This document shows positions 54,802 to 63,294 of a stretch of 64,000 nucleotides of DNA, piece after piece. How positions within the stretch are numbered: the stretch's first letter is position 1; every line of letters begins with the position of its first letter. The notes beneath the pieces were generated by a model. It was given only the letters and a program-made list of their open reading frames with translations, was not told where the DNA came from and searched no databases. The translations under genes were made by a program, and so were the position numbers. This DNA comes from Paenibacillus ottowii. GTDB lineage: Bacteria > Bacillota > Bacilli > Paenibacillales > Paenibacillaceae. The stretch is from NCBI RefSeq assembly GCF_006874425.1, contig NZ_VIJZ01000002.1, positions 558,001-622,000 on the forward strand, written 5' to 3'.

Positions 54802-55224
54802 TTAAAGCTCTCCACGCAGTGACCTCACTACAAACAAATGCCCTTCCTTGGATAAGGTTCGTCCATCCTCAAGCGTCACACGGTCTGCCGAGTGACTAAC
54901 CAGCTTTACATTGTAAGCAATCAGTTGATCGTCTCTCCAAATCGTCACCGCCGACTGAAAATAAATGGCATTGTCAAACTGTAATGGAACGTTCATGACA
55001 TAACCGAAAGCGTTCAGCCTCGCTGGCTGGCGGCTTTTACGCTCACGCCCCGGAGGAAGCATGGTAATATGCGTAATATTTTCAAAAGGAAAAGCCAGCA
55101 TTTTCGGGCCTAAAATAACGCATTTTCGGATATCATCCCATTTTTCAAGTGTGCCGCGCACCTTCTGGGTATGACCGTTGTTGCCGTAATATAAAATGAC
55201 CTGACGTCCCTTCCATTGACGCAT
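54802..55224 (-). CDS. Unknown protein of 140 residues downstream of ung
   Basis: ATG 55224 has GGGAGGTGTG upstream; the frame is open for 34 more codons into ung, which I reject. MRQWKGRQVILYYGNNGHTQ, then VRGTLEKWDDIRKCVILGPKMLAFPFENITHITML, suggest a small beta-barrel of Sm or PilZ appearance. SAVTIWRDDQLIAYNVKLVSHSADRVTLEDGRTL and HLFVVRSL suggest a second similar module. No family is recognised. It lies 16 bases after ung, probably in one operon. Confidence 0.6.
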   Translation of the reverse strand: MRQWKGRQVILYYGNNGHTQKVRGTLEKWDDIRKCVILGPKMLAFPFENITHITMLPPGRERKSRQPARLNAFGYVMNVPLQFDNAIYFQSAVTIWRDDQLIAYNVKLVSHSADRVTLEDGRTLSKEGHLFVVRSLRGEL

Positions 55225-55240
55225 GTCCACACCTCCCGTG

Positions 55241-55909
55241 CTAGCGGTTAGGAATCTCCCACCGAATCGGTTCCATTCCATGCTCCTGCAAAAATGCATT
55301 GGTACGCGAAAAAGGCTTGCTGCCAAAAAAACCTCTATGAGCCGCCAACGGACTCGGATGAACGGATTTCAGCACCAAATGCTTGCTGGTATCCACGAAG
55401 CTGGCTTTTTTCTGAGCATGGCTCCCCCACAAAATGAACACGGCCGGCTGTTCACGCTCATTAATCGCTTCAATAACAGCATCCGTGAAACGTTCCCATC
55501 CTATCCCCTGATGAGATTGCGGTTGACCTTCACGCACGGTCAGCACGTTGTTCAGCAGCAGCACACCTTGCTCAGCCCAAGGAACGAGATATCCCTGATT
55601 CGGAATGGGAGTGCCGACATCGTCGCGCAGCTCCTTGTATATATTTTGTAGAGACGGCGGTGTACGGACACCGGGTCTAACAGAAAAGCTCAATCCGTGA
55701 GCTTGTCCCTCTCCATGATATGGATCTTGTCCCAATATAACCGCTTTGGTCAGATGATATGGCGTTAATTTTAGTGCTGAAAACAAATCTTCTTTTGGAG
55801 GGTATACCTTATGTAACTTGTACTCTCGGGCTAACGTATACCTTAATTCATTAAAGTAAGGCTTTTCGACCTCTTCTCGTAGTACATCATCCCAGTCATT
55901 CCCGAACAT
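55241..55909 (-). CDS. ung: Uracil-DNA glycosylase
   Basis: 222 residues, family 1 UDG that removes uracil from DNA. The catalytic motif is [37 protein letters not shown] and the leucine loop [21 protein letters not shown] are intact. ATG 55909 has AGGAG eight bases upstream; ORF extension to 55963 lies in the leader. It is preceded by a consensus promoter and a leader of about 170 nt with competing hairpins. Confidence 0.95.
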   Translation of the reverse strand: MFGNDWDDVLREEVEKPYFNELRYTLAREYKLHKVYPPKEDLFSALKLTPYHLTKAVILGQDPYHGEGQAHGLSFSVRPGVRTPPSLQNIYKELRDDVGTPIPNQGYLVPWAEQGVLLLNNVLTVREGQPQSHQGIGWERFTDAVIEAINEREQPAVFILWGSHAQKKASFVDTSKHLVLKSVHPSPLAAHRGFFGSKPFSRTNAFLQEHGMEPIRWEIPNR

Positions 55910-55965
55910 ACCGCAGTCTCCTCTCAATATGTAAATCTGTGAAAGCTGTAAACTTTTGTACAAAC

Positions 55966-56061
55966 AAATAAAGCTGACCCCTCATCCGGAGCCAGCTTAT
56001 TTATTCGTTACTTGTGTTTCTATGCCGAAGGACCAGAAAAGTTTTCTTACGATAGTCAGCT
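55966..56061 (-). promoter_or_regulatory. Candidate attenuator leader of ung
   Basis: On the minus strand the 5' region carries GACCCC (about 56071-56066) and AGCTGAC (56061-56055). A terminator-like hairpin (56002-55966) pairs AAGCTGGCTCC with GGGGTCAGCTT, followed by TTATTTG. The 3' arm GGGGTCAGCT could instead pair with AGCTGAC (7 bp) or GACCCC (6 bp) upstream. Two mutually exclusive structures are therefore possible. No known riboswitch class was recognised. Confidence 0.4.
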
Positions 56062-56088
56062 ACCGCGGGGTCTAAATTCGATTTCCTT

Positions 56089-56116
56089 ATTATAGCATTC
56101 ACGGTATTGATGTCAA
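56089..56116 (-). promoter_or_regulatory. Sigma-A promoter of ung
   Basis: On the minus strand TTGACA (56116-56111), 16 bases, TATAAT (56094-56089): both hexamers match the consensus. The predicted start near 56082 leaves a leader of about 170 nt. Confidence 0.75.
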
Positions 56117-56168
56117 GCAAATGTGTGTTTATAACCGCGCGGAAACTAGCTCCTTATTGCTGTATTTG

Positions 56169-56831
56169 TTACGATTTTGGATGAGCCTTCAGGTATTCCA
56201 ATGCATTATATAACATAACAGCAGCCTCGGCGCGTGTAATCTCACTTTTCGGATGAAACTGCCCATTCCCATCCAGGATGTTGATCTTGTACACTAACGA
56301 GCGTTGAATGCTACCTTGGTAAGAAGGCTCCAGCTCACTTTCATCTGCAATATTCGCAGGTGCGATTTTAATCATGGGGAGAACACCTGCTTTTTCCATA
56401 CCCTGAATCAACATATGGGTGAACTCTTCCTTGGTCAAAGCCTTGCTGGGATGGATATCTTTTGGAATGTCTACGCCGTTATAATATGCGTTGATAAAAG
56501 CTTTAGCGTACCATGCGGAATCTTTAACCTGGCTGAACAGTCCACTCGCCTGCGGAGCCTTGCTCAAATCAATGGCAGCCAAACTGAGCTGAAGTCCACC
56601 CGAGATCAACTGAATGCCTTGGGCAGCGGTCACTTTAGATGAGGGGAGAAACTGCGTGTCAGAGGCACCTTTAAGTAACCCCCGATCTTTAAGGGATATG
56701 ATTTTTTCTTTACCACTTACGTGATCCAAATCCTTGAATAAACTGGCTGCCGCAGACAAATGACCTCCAATTGAGAAGGACAATAGAGCTACAGTCGTAA
56801 GGGCTGTGATTGCACTTTTTCTCATGCTCAT
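56169..56831 (-). CDS. Exported SLH-domain protein
   Basis: 220 residues. Signal peptide MSMRKSAITALTTVALLSFSIGG, cleaved near AAA. Two to three SLH-like modules follow: HVSGKEKIISLKDRGLLKGASDTQFLPSSKVTAAQG, AKAFINAYYNGVDIPKDIHPSKALTKEEFTHML and VYKINILDGNGQFHPKSEITRAEAAVML. Such modules attach proteins to pyruvylated wall polymers; no other domain is present. ATG 56831 has AAGGTGG eight bases upstream. Confidence 0.82.
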   Translation of the reverse strand: MSMRKSAITALTTVALLSFSIGGHLSAAASLFKDLDHVSGKEKIISLKDRGLLKGASDTQFLPSSKVTAAQGIQLISGGLQLSLAAIDLSKAPQASGLFSQVKDSAWYAKAFINAYYNGVDIPKDIHPSKALTKEEFTHMLIQGMEKAGVLPMIKIAPANIADESELEPSYQGSIQRSLVYKINILDGNGQFHPKSEITRAEAAVMLYNALEYLKAHPKS

Positions 56832-56933
56832 GTTCAGTTCCACCTTGTAGTTGAATTAGGCCGCTTGGGCATTACAACTTCCTTGACGTGGTTCAAGCTG
56901 AAAAGGTTGCGGCAGACTATGTAAGCTAAATAA

Positions 56934-56969
56934 AAAAACTCTCCTCTGCTTCTAGCAGGGAGAGTTTTT
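56934..56969 (-). terminator. Terminator of aspS
   Basis: AAACTCTCC/GGGAGAGTTT with an inner GCT/AGC, followed by a T run on the minus strand. Confidence 0.8.
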
Positions 56970-57036
56970 AGCTCACTCAAGCGGATTAAATTGCGTGCTG
57001 GATTCAGCTTTGCTTTCAATATGTTGTTGAATCCGT

Positions 57037-58806
57037 TTATTCTGTTGGTGGCTGAATATTTTCCAATTTTATATGAACATCTCTCAATTGTTTGTCAGTA
57101 ACCTCTGAAGGAGCTCCCATTAATACATCCTGTGCTTTACTGTTCATCGGAAACGCAATAACCTCTCGAATATTCGTTTCATTTGCAATGATCATCACAA
57201 TCCTATCAATTCCCGGTGCTATACCTGCATGAGGAGGTGGTCCAAACTGAAAAGCATTAAAGAGTGCAGGAAATTTACTCTTGATCTCTTCATATGTATA
57301 ACCTGCAATCTCAAAAGCTTTTACCATAATCTCTGTATCGTGGTTACGGACAGCACCCGAAGATAGCTCAATACCATTACATACAATATCATATTGGTAC
57401 GCCAGGATATCCAGAGGATTCATATTCAGCAGTGCACCCATACCACCTTGCGGCATCGAAAACGGATTATGGCTAAACTCTATTTTATGCGTAACAGGGT
57501 CCAATTCAAACATAGGGAAATCAACAATCCAGCAAAACTTAAACGTATCCTTTTCCAACAAATCCAGGCTTTTGCCCAATTGATTCCGAACAGCACCGGC
57601 TATTTTTTCGACATTTTCAAGCTCATCGGCAGCAAAAAACAGTGCATATCCCGGACCAGCTTGCGTCACATGGATTAATTCGTTTTTTACCATCTCCGGA
57701 ATAAATTTTGCAATCGAACCGCCAAGAGACATATCAGCACTGAACTTAATCCATGAAAGGCCTTTCGCTCCAGCCTCTATAGCAAAGTTCACGATATCGT
57801 CGTAAAAGCTTCTCGGCTGCCCTTCGCAACCAGGAACAGCAATAACTCTTATCGTTTTATTTTTGAACACTTTAAAATCAGTCTCTGTAAAAAGCTCTGT
57901 AACATCATGGATAATTAACGGGTTTCTTAAATCAGGTTTATCGCTCCCGTATTTGAGGATGGCTTCTTGATAGGGAATTCTACTAAAAGGCTTTGAGATT
58001 TTATAATCTGTAAATTCAGAAAAAACCTCATACATCATATTTTCAACGACATTAAAAACATCTTCCTGTGTAGCAAAAGCCATTTCCAAATCTAACTGAT
58101 AAAATTCGCCAGGTGATCTGTCCGCCCTTGCATCCTCATCTCTAAAGCATGGAGCAATTTGAAAATATTTATCAAAGCCGGAGACCATTAGTAGTTGTTT
58201 GAATTGTTGAGGTGCCTGAGGCAAGGCATAAAATTGACCTGGATGTACTCTACTAGGAACTAAATAGTCTCTGGCGCCCTCTGGAGATGAACTCGTCAGA
58301 ATCGGTGTCTGAATCTCTAAAAAATCCAAATCAATCATCTTTTTTCGAATACTTTGAATGACTTTAGAACGAAGTATAATATTATCGTGTAGTTTTTCGT
58401 TGCGCAGATCCAAAAAACGATACTTTAATCTTAAATCTTCTCGGGCTTCATGTGCTGAAGATACTTCAAAAGGCAAGGGAATTATGACCTTCCCTAACAC
58501 TTCTATCTCGCTGGCAACGACCTCAATATACCCGGTTTTCATACGGGGACTGATCGTGCTTTTCGACCTGTGACACACAGTTCCTATAACAGAGATGGTT
58601 GATTCCCTACTGATTTTGGACACAAAATCCTTTAATTCATTAGGATCAGAGACAACGATTTGCGTAACCCCATAATGATCCCTAAGGTCAATAAATATAA
58701 TCCCGCCAAGGTTACGCATATTTTTAACCCAACCTGCAATTTTTACGATTTCCCCGACATGCGTTTGATCCAGCTCTCCACAGTTATGCGTTCTATACCT
58801 ATGCAC
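57037..58806 (-). CDS. aspS: Aspartyl-tRNA synthetase, atypical (alphaproteobacterial-like) copy
   Basis: 589-residue class IIb synthetase: OB-fold anticodon domain (VGEIVKIAGWVKNMRNLGGIIFIDLRDHYG), catalytic domain, a bacterial GAD insertion, and motif 3 GIAPGIDRIVM. Motif 2 is FRDEDARADRSPGEFYQLDLEMAF. From memory, this RSPGEFYQLD form with the QAPQQFKQLLM segment is usual in alphaproteobacterial AspRS, whereas Bacillus enzymes have FRDEDLRADRQPEFTQ. GTG start with GAGGG at good spacing. It is the last gene of the minus-strand polyketide cluster, 165 bases after the AT-ER gene, and by eye is richer in A/T than its neighbours. A normal aspS would be expected next to hisS elsewhere. Possible second, resistant copy. 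Confidence 0.9.
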   Translation of the reverse strand: MHRYRTHNCGELDQTHVGEIVKIAGWVKNMRNLGGIIFIDLRDHYGVTQIVVSDPNELKDFVSKISRESTISVIGTVCHRSKSTISPRMKTGYIEVVASEIEVLGKVIIPLPFEVSSAHEAREDLRLKYRFLDLRNEKLHDNIILRSKVIQSIRKKMIDLDFLEIQTPILTSSSPEGARDYLVPSRVHPGQFYALPQAPQQFKQLLMVSGFDKYFQIAPCFRDEDARADRSPGEFYQLDLEMAFATQEDVFNVVENMMYEVFSEFTDYKISKPFSRIPYQEAILKYGSDKPDLRNPLIIHDVTELFTETDFKVFKNKTIRVIAVPGCEGQPRSFYDDIVNFAIEAGAKGLSWIKFSADMSLGGSIAKFIPEMVKNELIHVTQAGPGYALFFAADELENVEKIAGAVRNQLGKSLDLLEKDTFKFCWIVDFPMFELDPVTHKIEFSHNPFSMPQGGMGALLNMNPLDILAYQYDIVCNGIELSSGAVRNHDTEIMVKAFEIAGYTYEEIKSKFPALFNAFQFGPPPHAGIAPGIDRIVMIIANETNIREVIAFPMNSKAQDVLMGAPSEVTDKQLRDVHIKLENIQPPTE

Positions 58807-58855
58807 GAAATCGCCCTCTTTCTTTTACCCTAGTATCTGCATGGCTTCAATAATG

Positions 58856-58933
58856 AAACCCATGGTCTGATTGCAGATATTGTAAATTTATCTTTCATAA
58901 ATCCGGCCATGGGTTTATTTTTAGAACGTTCTA
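58856..58933. repeat. Inverted repeat and palindrome between the AT-ER gene and aspS
   Basis: AAACCCATGG (58856-58865) pairs with CCATGGGTTT (58907-58916) across a 41-base loop. Beside it lies a perfect 12-bp palindrome TAGAACGTTCTA (58922-58933). The first could weaken read-through into aspS; the second could be an operator. No T-box was found. Confidence 0.5.
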
Positions 58934-58971
58934 CATTTCATTATTAGCTTCTCGCTTTTCCTTGAATCCGA

Positions 58972-61323
58972 CTAGATTGTAAGGCTAGCTGTTAAAGCTT
59001 TGAACCTTTCATTCAAGTGCTCTGCAGTCGCAGCCATTATTTTTTGTCCTATATCGTCAACATGTCTATTCTTCCAATTCTCAAGGGCTGTCCCCTTCAC
59101 CCATTGATTAAAAGCGCCGAGGGCAGGTCCACAGTGTACTTGATAATCGACCCTGTTCTTTTTGTCCCCATTAATGGCAAGCCGGGTAGAATAAGTAAAG
59201 TACCATCTAAATATTAAGGCCATCTTCCGTTTTGGGATTCTTTCAGCTTTTTCAATGATTTCTGGCGGGTAATAAGCCTTAATATCTTCGTAGACCTGTT
59301 CGATACTCTTCTTAAAATATTTTTCTTCAATATAATGTTTTGTTTCTCTATCAATTTCATCTATGGAATTATAATTCCGGTAAAGGTCATACAATTTATT
59401 GGCCCTCGCTGGAAAAAAGACTCCTTTTTTCATAACCTGAACTTTTGCGCCCATTTCAAACATATCCCCTGCTGGAGCGTAGTCCGTATCCTGAATGTTT
59501 AATTGCTGGAGCAAATCCTTTACTTCATCACTAGTCCCTGCTTCAACCGTACACTGATTAATTGAACCAGTCATAATAAAATCAGCACCTAATATAAACG
59601 CCGCTGATGCAGCTTGTGGAGTCCCGATCCCTCCGGCTGCCCCTACCCTTATGCTTTTGTTGTATTTATACTTTCGGATCGCTTCATCTCTCATCTGGAG
59701 CATTAGCGGAACCAATACATATGCAACTGCATGGTCGGTATGCCCGCCTGAGTCAGCCTCGACGCATAGATCATCTACCATTGGAATTTCCATGCCCATC
59801 ATCGCTTCTTCCCGGCTAATCCTATTTTCCGCCAGCAGCTTATTTATAATATTCTGAGGCGCAGGACTCAGGAAGGCTTCAACCACCTCGGGCCTGGATA
59901 CTTTCGCTATTATTCTGTTCTGTGGCGTTACGCTTCCCTTTTCATTCCGTCTCAGTCCCTTCAGCCTGTACCTTACCAAAGAAGGCGTAATACTCATAAA
60001 CGCAGAGGCTTCAATATTTCTAACACCGTATTTTATGTACAAATCAACGATGTTATTTTCTATGTCTGGGTGATCTGGCACATGAATGAGATTCATTCCA
60101 TAGGCTTCGCCACGGTTCAATTCCTTTTGAATATATTTAATAGCTTCCTCCAGAGCATCCATCTTCACTCCCCCTGCTCCAAAAAAGCCCATCATACCTG
60201 CCTTTCCTGCTTTTACGACCATCTCTTTTGAAGAGATACCCTTATACATAGAACCTATAAGATATGCATACTTAATGCCGTAATCTTGTTTGAATTCGCT
60301 ATGACCAAGAGACTCCGCCGTAAATCGTTTGCCAGATGCCGGTACGTCATGCTCAGGTTTTGGTAAGGGGACCTGTTGCTTTACAGATGTTGAATCATCA
60401 CTTCCCAACGTTTCCTTGGACATTCCCTCCCCTACCTGCTCGGTCCGGTCTTCGGCTTCCGTCAGGATCAAGGGCTCTGCTTCTCGTTGTATGGCATTAA
60501 CCAATCCTGCCACGACATTTCCAGGCCCGATCTGAATAAATTGGGTTATCCTTTTACCCATCAGATACCGTATACTTTCCGACCACTTGACCGGACTCAC
60601 AATCTGGTTGATCAGCGTGCTTCTTAAATCCTGCTGCTTGTAGGGTCTGGCGTGGACATTTGAAATAACGGGTATTTTGATTTTCGAGAATTCAAATGAC
60701 GCCGCATAAGCCTCAAATTTCTGTCTGGCATTTTCCATATATCTGGAGTGAAATGCTCCACTTACATTCAACACCACATAATTTCTGGCTCCTGCATCTT
60801 CAAAAATTGGTTTCACTTGCTCGATCATGTCCTTTGGCCCTGAAATGACTATCTGGCTGGGTGAATTAAAGTTGGCAACATCGAGCTCAATTAATTTATT
60901 TTTCTCCATTACTTCCCGAAACACTTCTTCTTTTAAGCCTAAGACTGCCGCCATTCCGCCGCCAGCAGCCCGAGCCATCAGCTCTCCTCTTTTTTGGACC
61001 AGCTTCAAGCCAGTTTCAAAGTCAAACGCTTCTGCGGCAAATAAGGCATTATATTCACCCAGGCTATGTCCTGCAACATAGTCGGGTTTCCTTCCGGTCT
61101 CTCTTATTTTTTTTAGGTAACTTAAAGCATTTACGACAAATAACGCCGGCTGGGTAAAATCCGTTTGTCCGAGTTGCTTGGCAGGGTCTTCAAGGCACAG
61201 CTTCTGAATAGAATAACCAAGAACTGCATCCGCTTTGGCAACCAATGCTGGAAATTCATCAAACAGTCCTTCGCCCATACCTTTCACTTGAGCTCCTTGT
61301 CCAGGGAACAGATATGCAATCAT
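58972..61323 (-). CDS. trans-acyltransferase/enoyl reductase fusion (PksE/PfaD type)
   Basis: 783 residues. N-terminal malonyl-CoA AT: FPGQGAQVKGMG, nucleophile AGHSLGEYNALF, Arg in QKRGELM that holds the malonate carboxyl, and catalytic His in SGAFHSRYM. After a linker (about 315-360) comes the FMN-dependent PfaD-type enoyl reductase (GMMGFFGAGGVKMDALEEAI, CVEADSGGHTDHA, RVGAAGGIGTPQAASAAF, FIMTGSINQCTVEAG). It loads malonyl units on ACPs of AT-less PKS modules and reduces enoyl intermediates in trans. ATG 61323 has AAGGAGG; the frame is open 42 codons further, overlapping the next gene, which I reject. Confidence 0.92.
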   Translation of the reverse strand: MIAYLFPGQGAQVKGMGEGLFDEFPALVAKADAVLGYSIQKLCLEDPAKQLGQTDFTQPALFVVNALSYLKKIRETGRKPDYVAGHSLGEYNALFAAEAFDFETGLKLVQKRGELMARAAGGGMAAVLGLKEEVFREVMEKNKLIELDVANFNSPSQIVISGPKDMIEQVKPIFEDAGARNYVVLNVSGAFHSRYMENARQKFEAYAASFEFSKIKIPVISNVHARPYKQQDLRSTLINQIVSPVKWSESIRYLMGKRITQFIQIGPGNVVAGLVNAIQREAEPLILTEAEDRTEQVGEGMSKETLGSDDSTSVKQQVPLPKPEHDVPASGKRFTAESLGHSEFKQDYGIKYAYLIGSMYKGISSKEMVVKAGKAGMMGFFGAGGVKMDALEEAIKYIQKELNRGEAYGMNLIHVPDHPDIENNIVDLYIKYGVRNIEASAFMSITPSLVRYRLKGLRRNEKGSVTPQNRIIAKVSRPEVVEAFLSPAPQNIINKLLAENRISREEAMMGMEIPMVDDLCVEADSGGHTDHAVAYVLVPLMLQMRDEAIRKYKYNKSIRVGAAGGIGTPQAASAAFILGADFIMTGSINQCTVEAGTSDEVKDLLQQLNIQDTDYAPAGDMFEMGAKVQVMKKGVFFPARANKLYDLYRNYNSIDEIDRETKHYIEEKYFKKSIEQVYEDIKAYYPPEIIEKAERIPKRKMALIFRWYFTYSTRLAINGDKKNRVDYQVHCGPALGAFNQWVKGTALENWKNRHVDDIGQKIMAATAEHLNERFKALTASLTI

Positions 61324-61354
61324 AGATTTCCTCCTTGTTAGTAGTGGATGTATA

Positions 61355-62308
61355 TTAGTCAAACATTTCGAACAGACGATCCAAATTTTTAATATCTTGT
61401 TGAAAAGGAGAGAGGACAGAACAAACGCTTGCCTTTTTCTGAGGGCCAAAATTATACTTTACAAAATTAGCAAGCGTGCCTGAGGGGCCAAGATCGATAT
61501 AAACAACCCCGTCCCTATCACCCAAACACTTTAGAGCGCTCTGAAATTGGATAGGCTTTCTAGTAATATCCCAAAGAAAATGGCTGTCAAGCCCAGTGGC
61601 CTTCTCGCCATACATAGATGAAACCACATTTATTCTCGGGCTTCTTATGGTCTTGAGCTTCAAGAACGCCATATATTCCAATGCAATAGGGTCCATTAAA
61701 GAAGCGTGAAAAGCATAGTGAACTGGCAGCCTTTGATAGATCAGTCCATTTGCTTTCAAATAGTGTTCAATCTCTGTCAGACCCTCGCAGCTGCCTGAAA
61801 TAACAAAATGCGAATCAAAGTTGATGGAAGCCAGTTCTGAGTTGGTATTCAATATGGATGCTTTGTCGTACAGACCAGGATCGCCAATGATGGCCATCAT
61901 GCCCCCTTCAGGACAATAGGCCTCCACAAGCCGTGCTTGCTTGATAATGCATTGAAGAGTGTCCTCATAACTCATGCAGTCGGCCACAGCAACAGACGCA
62001 TACTCCCCAAGACTAGAACCTAGCACATAATCAGGATAAATTCCTTTTTCTAATAGCACCTGTGTGAGAGCATATTCAACCATAAAAATTGCAGGGTGAG
62101 TATCTAGCAGGGTGTCGAACTCTTCTGCCCTGCGATGCGTGTCATCGTACAGCGTTTTTAATACAGACCTGCCTGTAATATCCGTATGAATGTCATCCAA
62201 CCTGGTCATCCATGTTCGGAAAACCGGGTTGGACATATATAATTCCCTTCCCATGCCGTAGTATTGTGAACCCTGGCCTGAAAACATAAAAACCACCGAT
62301 CTGTTCAT
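61355..62308 (-). CDS. Acyltransferase-like acyl hydrolase of the trans-AT cluster (PksD/PedC type)
   Basis: 317 residues, AT fold. FMFSGQGSQYYGMGREL is the start. The nucleophile elbow is LGSSLGEYASVAV, with Ser in place of the His before the nucleophile. The Arg that binds malonate is Gln here (IIKQARLVEAY). The catalytic His is in YAFHASLMDPIA. Loss of that Arg marks the acyl hydrolases that clear stalled chains from ACPs (PedC type). ATG 62308 has GGGGGA seven bases upstream. It ends 31 bases before the AT-ER gene. Confidence 0.87.
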   Translation of the reverse strand: MNRSVVFMFSGQGSQYYGMGRELYMSNPVFRTWMTRLDDIHTDITGRSVLKTLYDDTHRRAEEFDTLLDTHPAIFMVEYALTQVLLEKGIYPDYVLGSSLGEYASVAVADCMSYEDTLQCIIKQARLVEAYCPEGGMMAIIGDPGLYDKASILNTNSELASINFDSHFVISGSCEGLTEIEHYLKANGLIYQRLPVHYAFHASLMDPIALEYMAFLKLKTIRSPRINVVSSMYGEKATGLDSHFLWDITRKPIQFQSALKCLGDRDGVVYIDLGPSGTLANFVKYNFGPQKKASVCSVLSPFQQDIKNLDRLFEMFD

Positions 62309-62370
62309 CCGAACATCCCCCACAACGTATTTAATCAGACTTGCCTAAGCATTTCTTCTATTATTTATAG

Positions 62371-63237
62371 TCACAACAAATTGCGCACTAATTGCATTTG
62401 GGATGCCGTAGGATTACTTTCGTTAAGGACATTCTCCATATGCTGCTTGATTGCAGGTTTAAATTTCGGTTCTGTGATGATATATAACTGACCTTTTCGG
62501 ATACCCTCAAAAATCTGATGGGCCACATCCTCTGGATGTATTCCATTTTGGACAGCCTTACGAGCCAATTCGGTAATAACTTGTCTTTCTGGTGGAAGAT
62601 TTCCGCTCCCACGTAGCTCTGTCGGGCGGTTCCGCTCTGCATCCATAATTTGAGTACGGACGAATCCCGGACATACAACCGACACTCCCACATTAGAACC
62701 GATCAGTCTAAGCTCTTGGTATAACGTTTCAGACAGACTTAAAACAGCATGCTTTGATGCGCTATATATTCCATTGCCAGGACCGGACAGCAGACCGGCA
62801 ATCGATGCTGTATTTACAATATGGCATGGAGTTTTTTGTTTCAGCATAATAGGAACAAAAAATTCGGTAGCAAACAGAATTCCCCAAATGTTTACGTTGA
62901 TGACCCACTGCCAATCTGCCACAGTATTTTCCCATAATAAGCGGCCTGTGCCAGCATCCACACCTGCATTATTGAATAAAAGATGTACAGCGCCAAAGGT
63001 CTGAATTGTTTTTTGCGCTAATAAACGGATATCAGCTTCTTTGGAAATATCGGTCATGACGGACAGGGTAGCTGCACCCATTTCTTTTAATTCTCGTTCA
63101 GTCCTTAGAAGAGCCCCCTCCTCAATATCCGCCAGAACGACCTTCATTCCTTCTTTGACACATCGGTCTGCAATAGCTCGGCCAATTCCGCTGGCAGCTC
63201 CCGTAATCACGGCTACCTTACCTTTAAACTCCCTCAT
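62371..63237 (-). CDS. Short-chain dehydrogenase/reductase of the polyketide cluster
   Basis: 288 residues. Classical SDR: NAD(P) motif VAVITGAASGIGRAIADRC, LFNNAGVD, catalytic Ser in IVNTASIAGLLSG and YSASKHAVL (Tyr and Lys). Extended C-terminal helix (GQLYIITEPKFKPAIKQHMENVL). ATG 63237 has CGGAGG, giving MREFKGKVAVITG. It could act as a tailoring reductase or as a stand-alone ketoreductase; the PKS subunit upstream ends in a bare ketosynthase. Co-directional, 57 bases after the PKS stop. Confidence 0.88.
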   Translation of the reverse strand: MREFKGKVAVITGAASGIGRAIADRCVKEGMKVVLADIEEGALLRTERELKEMGAATLSVMTDISKEADIRLLAQKTIQTFGAVHLLFNNAGVDAGTGRLLWENTVADWQWVINVNIWGILFATEFFVPIMLKQKTPCHIVNTASIAGLLSGPGNGIYSASKHAVLSLSETLYQELRLIGSNVGVSVVCPGFVRTQIMDAERNRPTELRGSGNLPPERQVITELARKAVQNGIHPEDVAHQIFEGIRKGQLYIITEPKFKPAIKQHMENVLNESNPTASQMQLVRNLL

Positions 63238-63294
63238 GTTTACCTCCGAAATATTCATATTTTCGTCAGATCGTGTTTGGCTTCTCCATTTAGC

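Noticed and set aside
58807..58971. T-box riboswitch upstream of aspS
   Set aside because: Aminoacyl-tRNA synthetase genes of Firmicutes often have one, so I looked for the AGGGTGGNACCGCG element and specifier loop on the minus strand. Neither is present, and the gap is too short.
63238..63294. Frameshift at the end of the PKS gene
   Set aside because: The stop comes exactly at the usual PTYPF boundary. The following 57 bases contain the SDR ribosome binding site and no continuing PKS-like frame.
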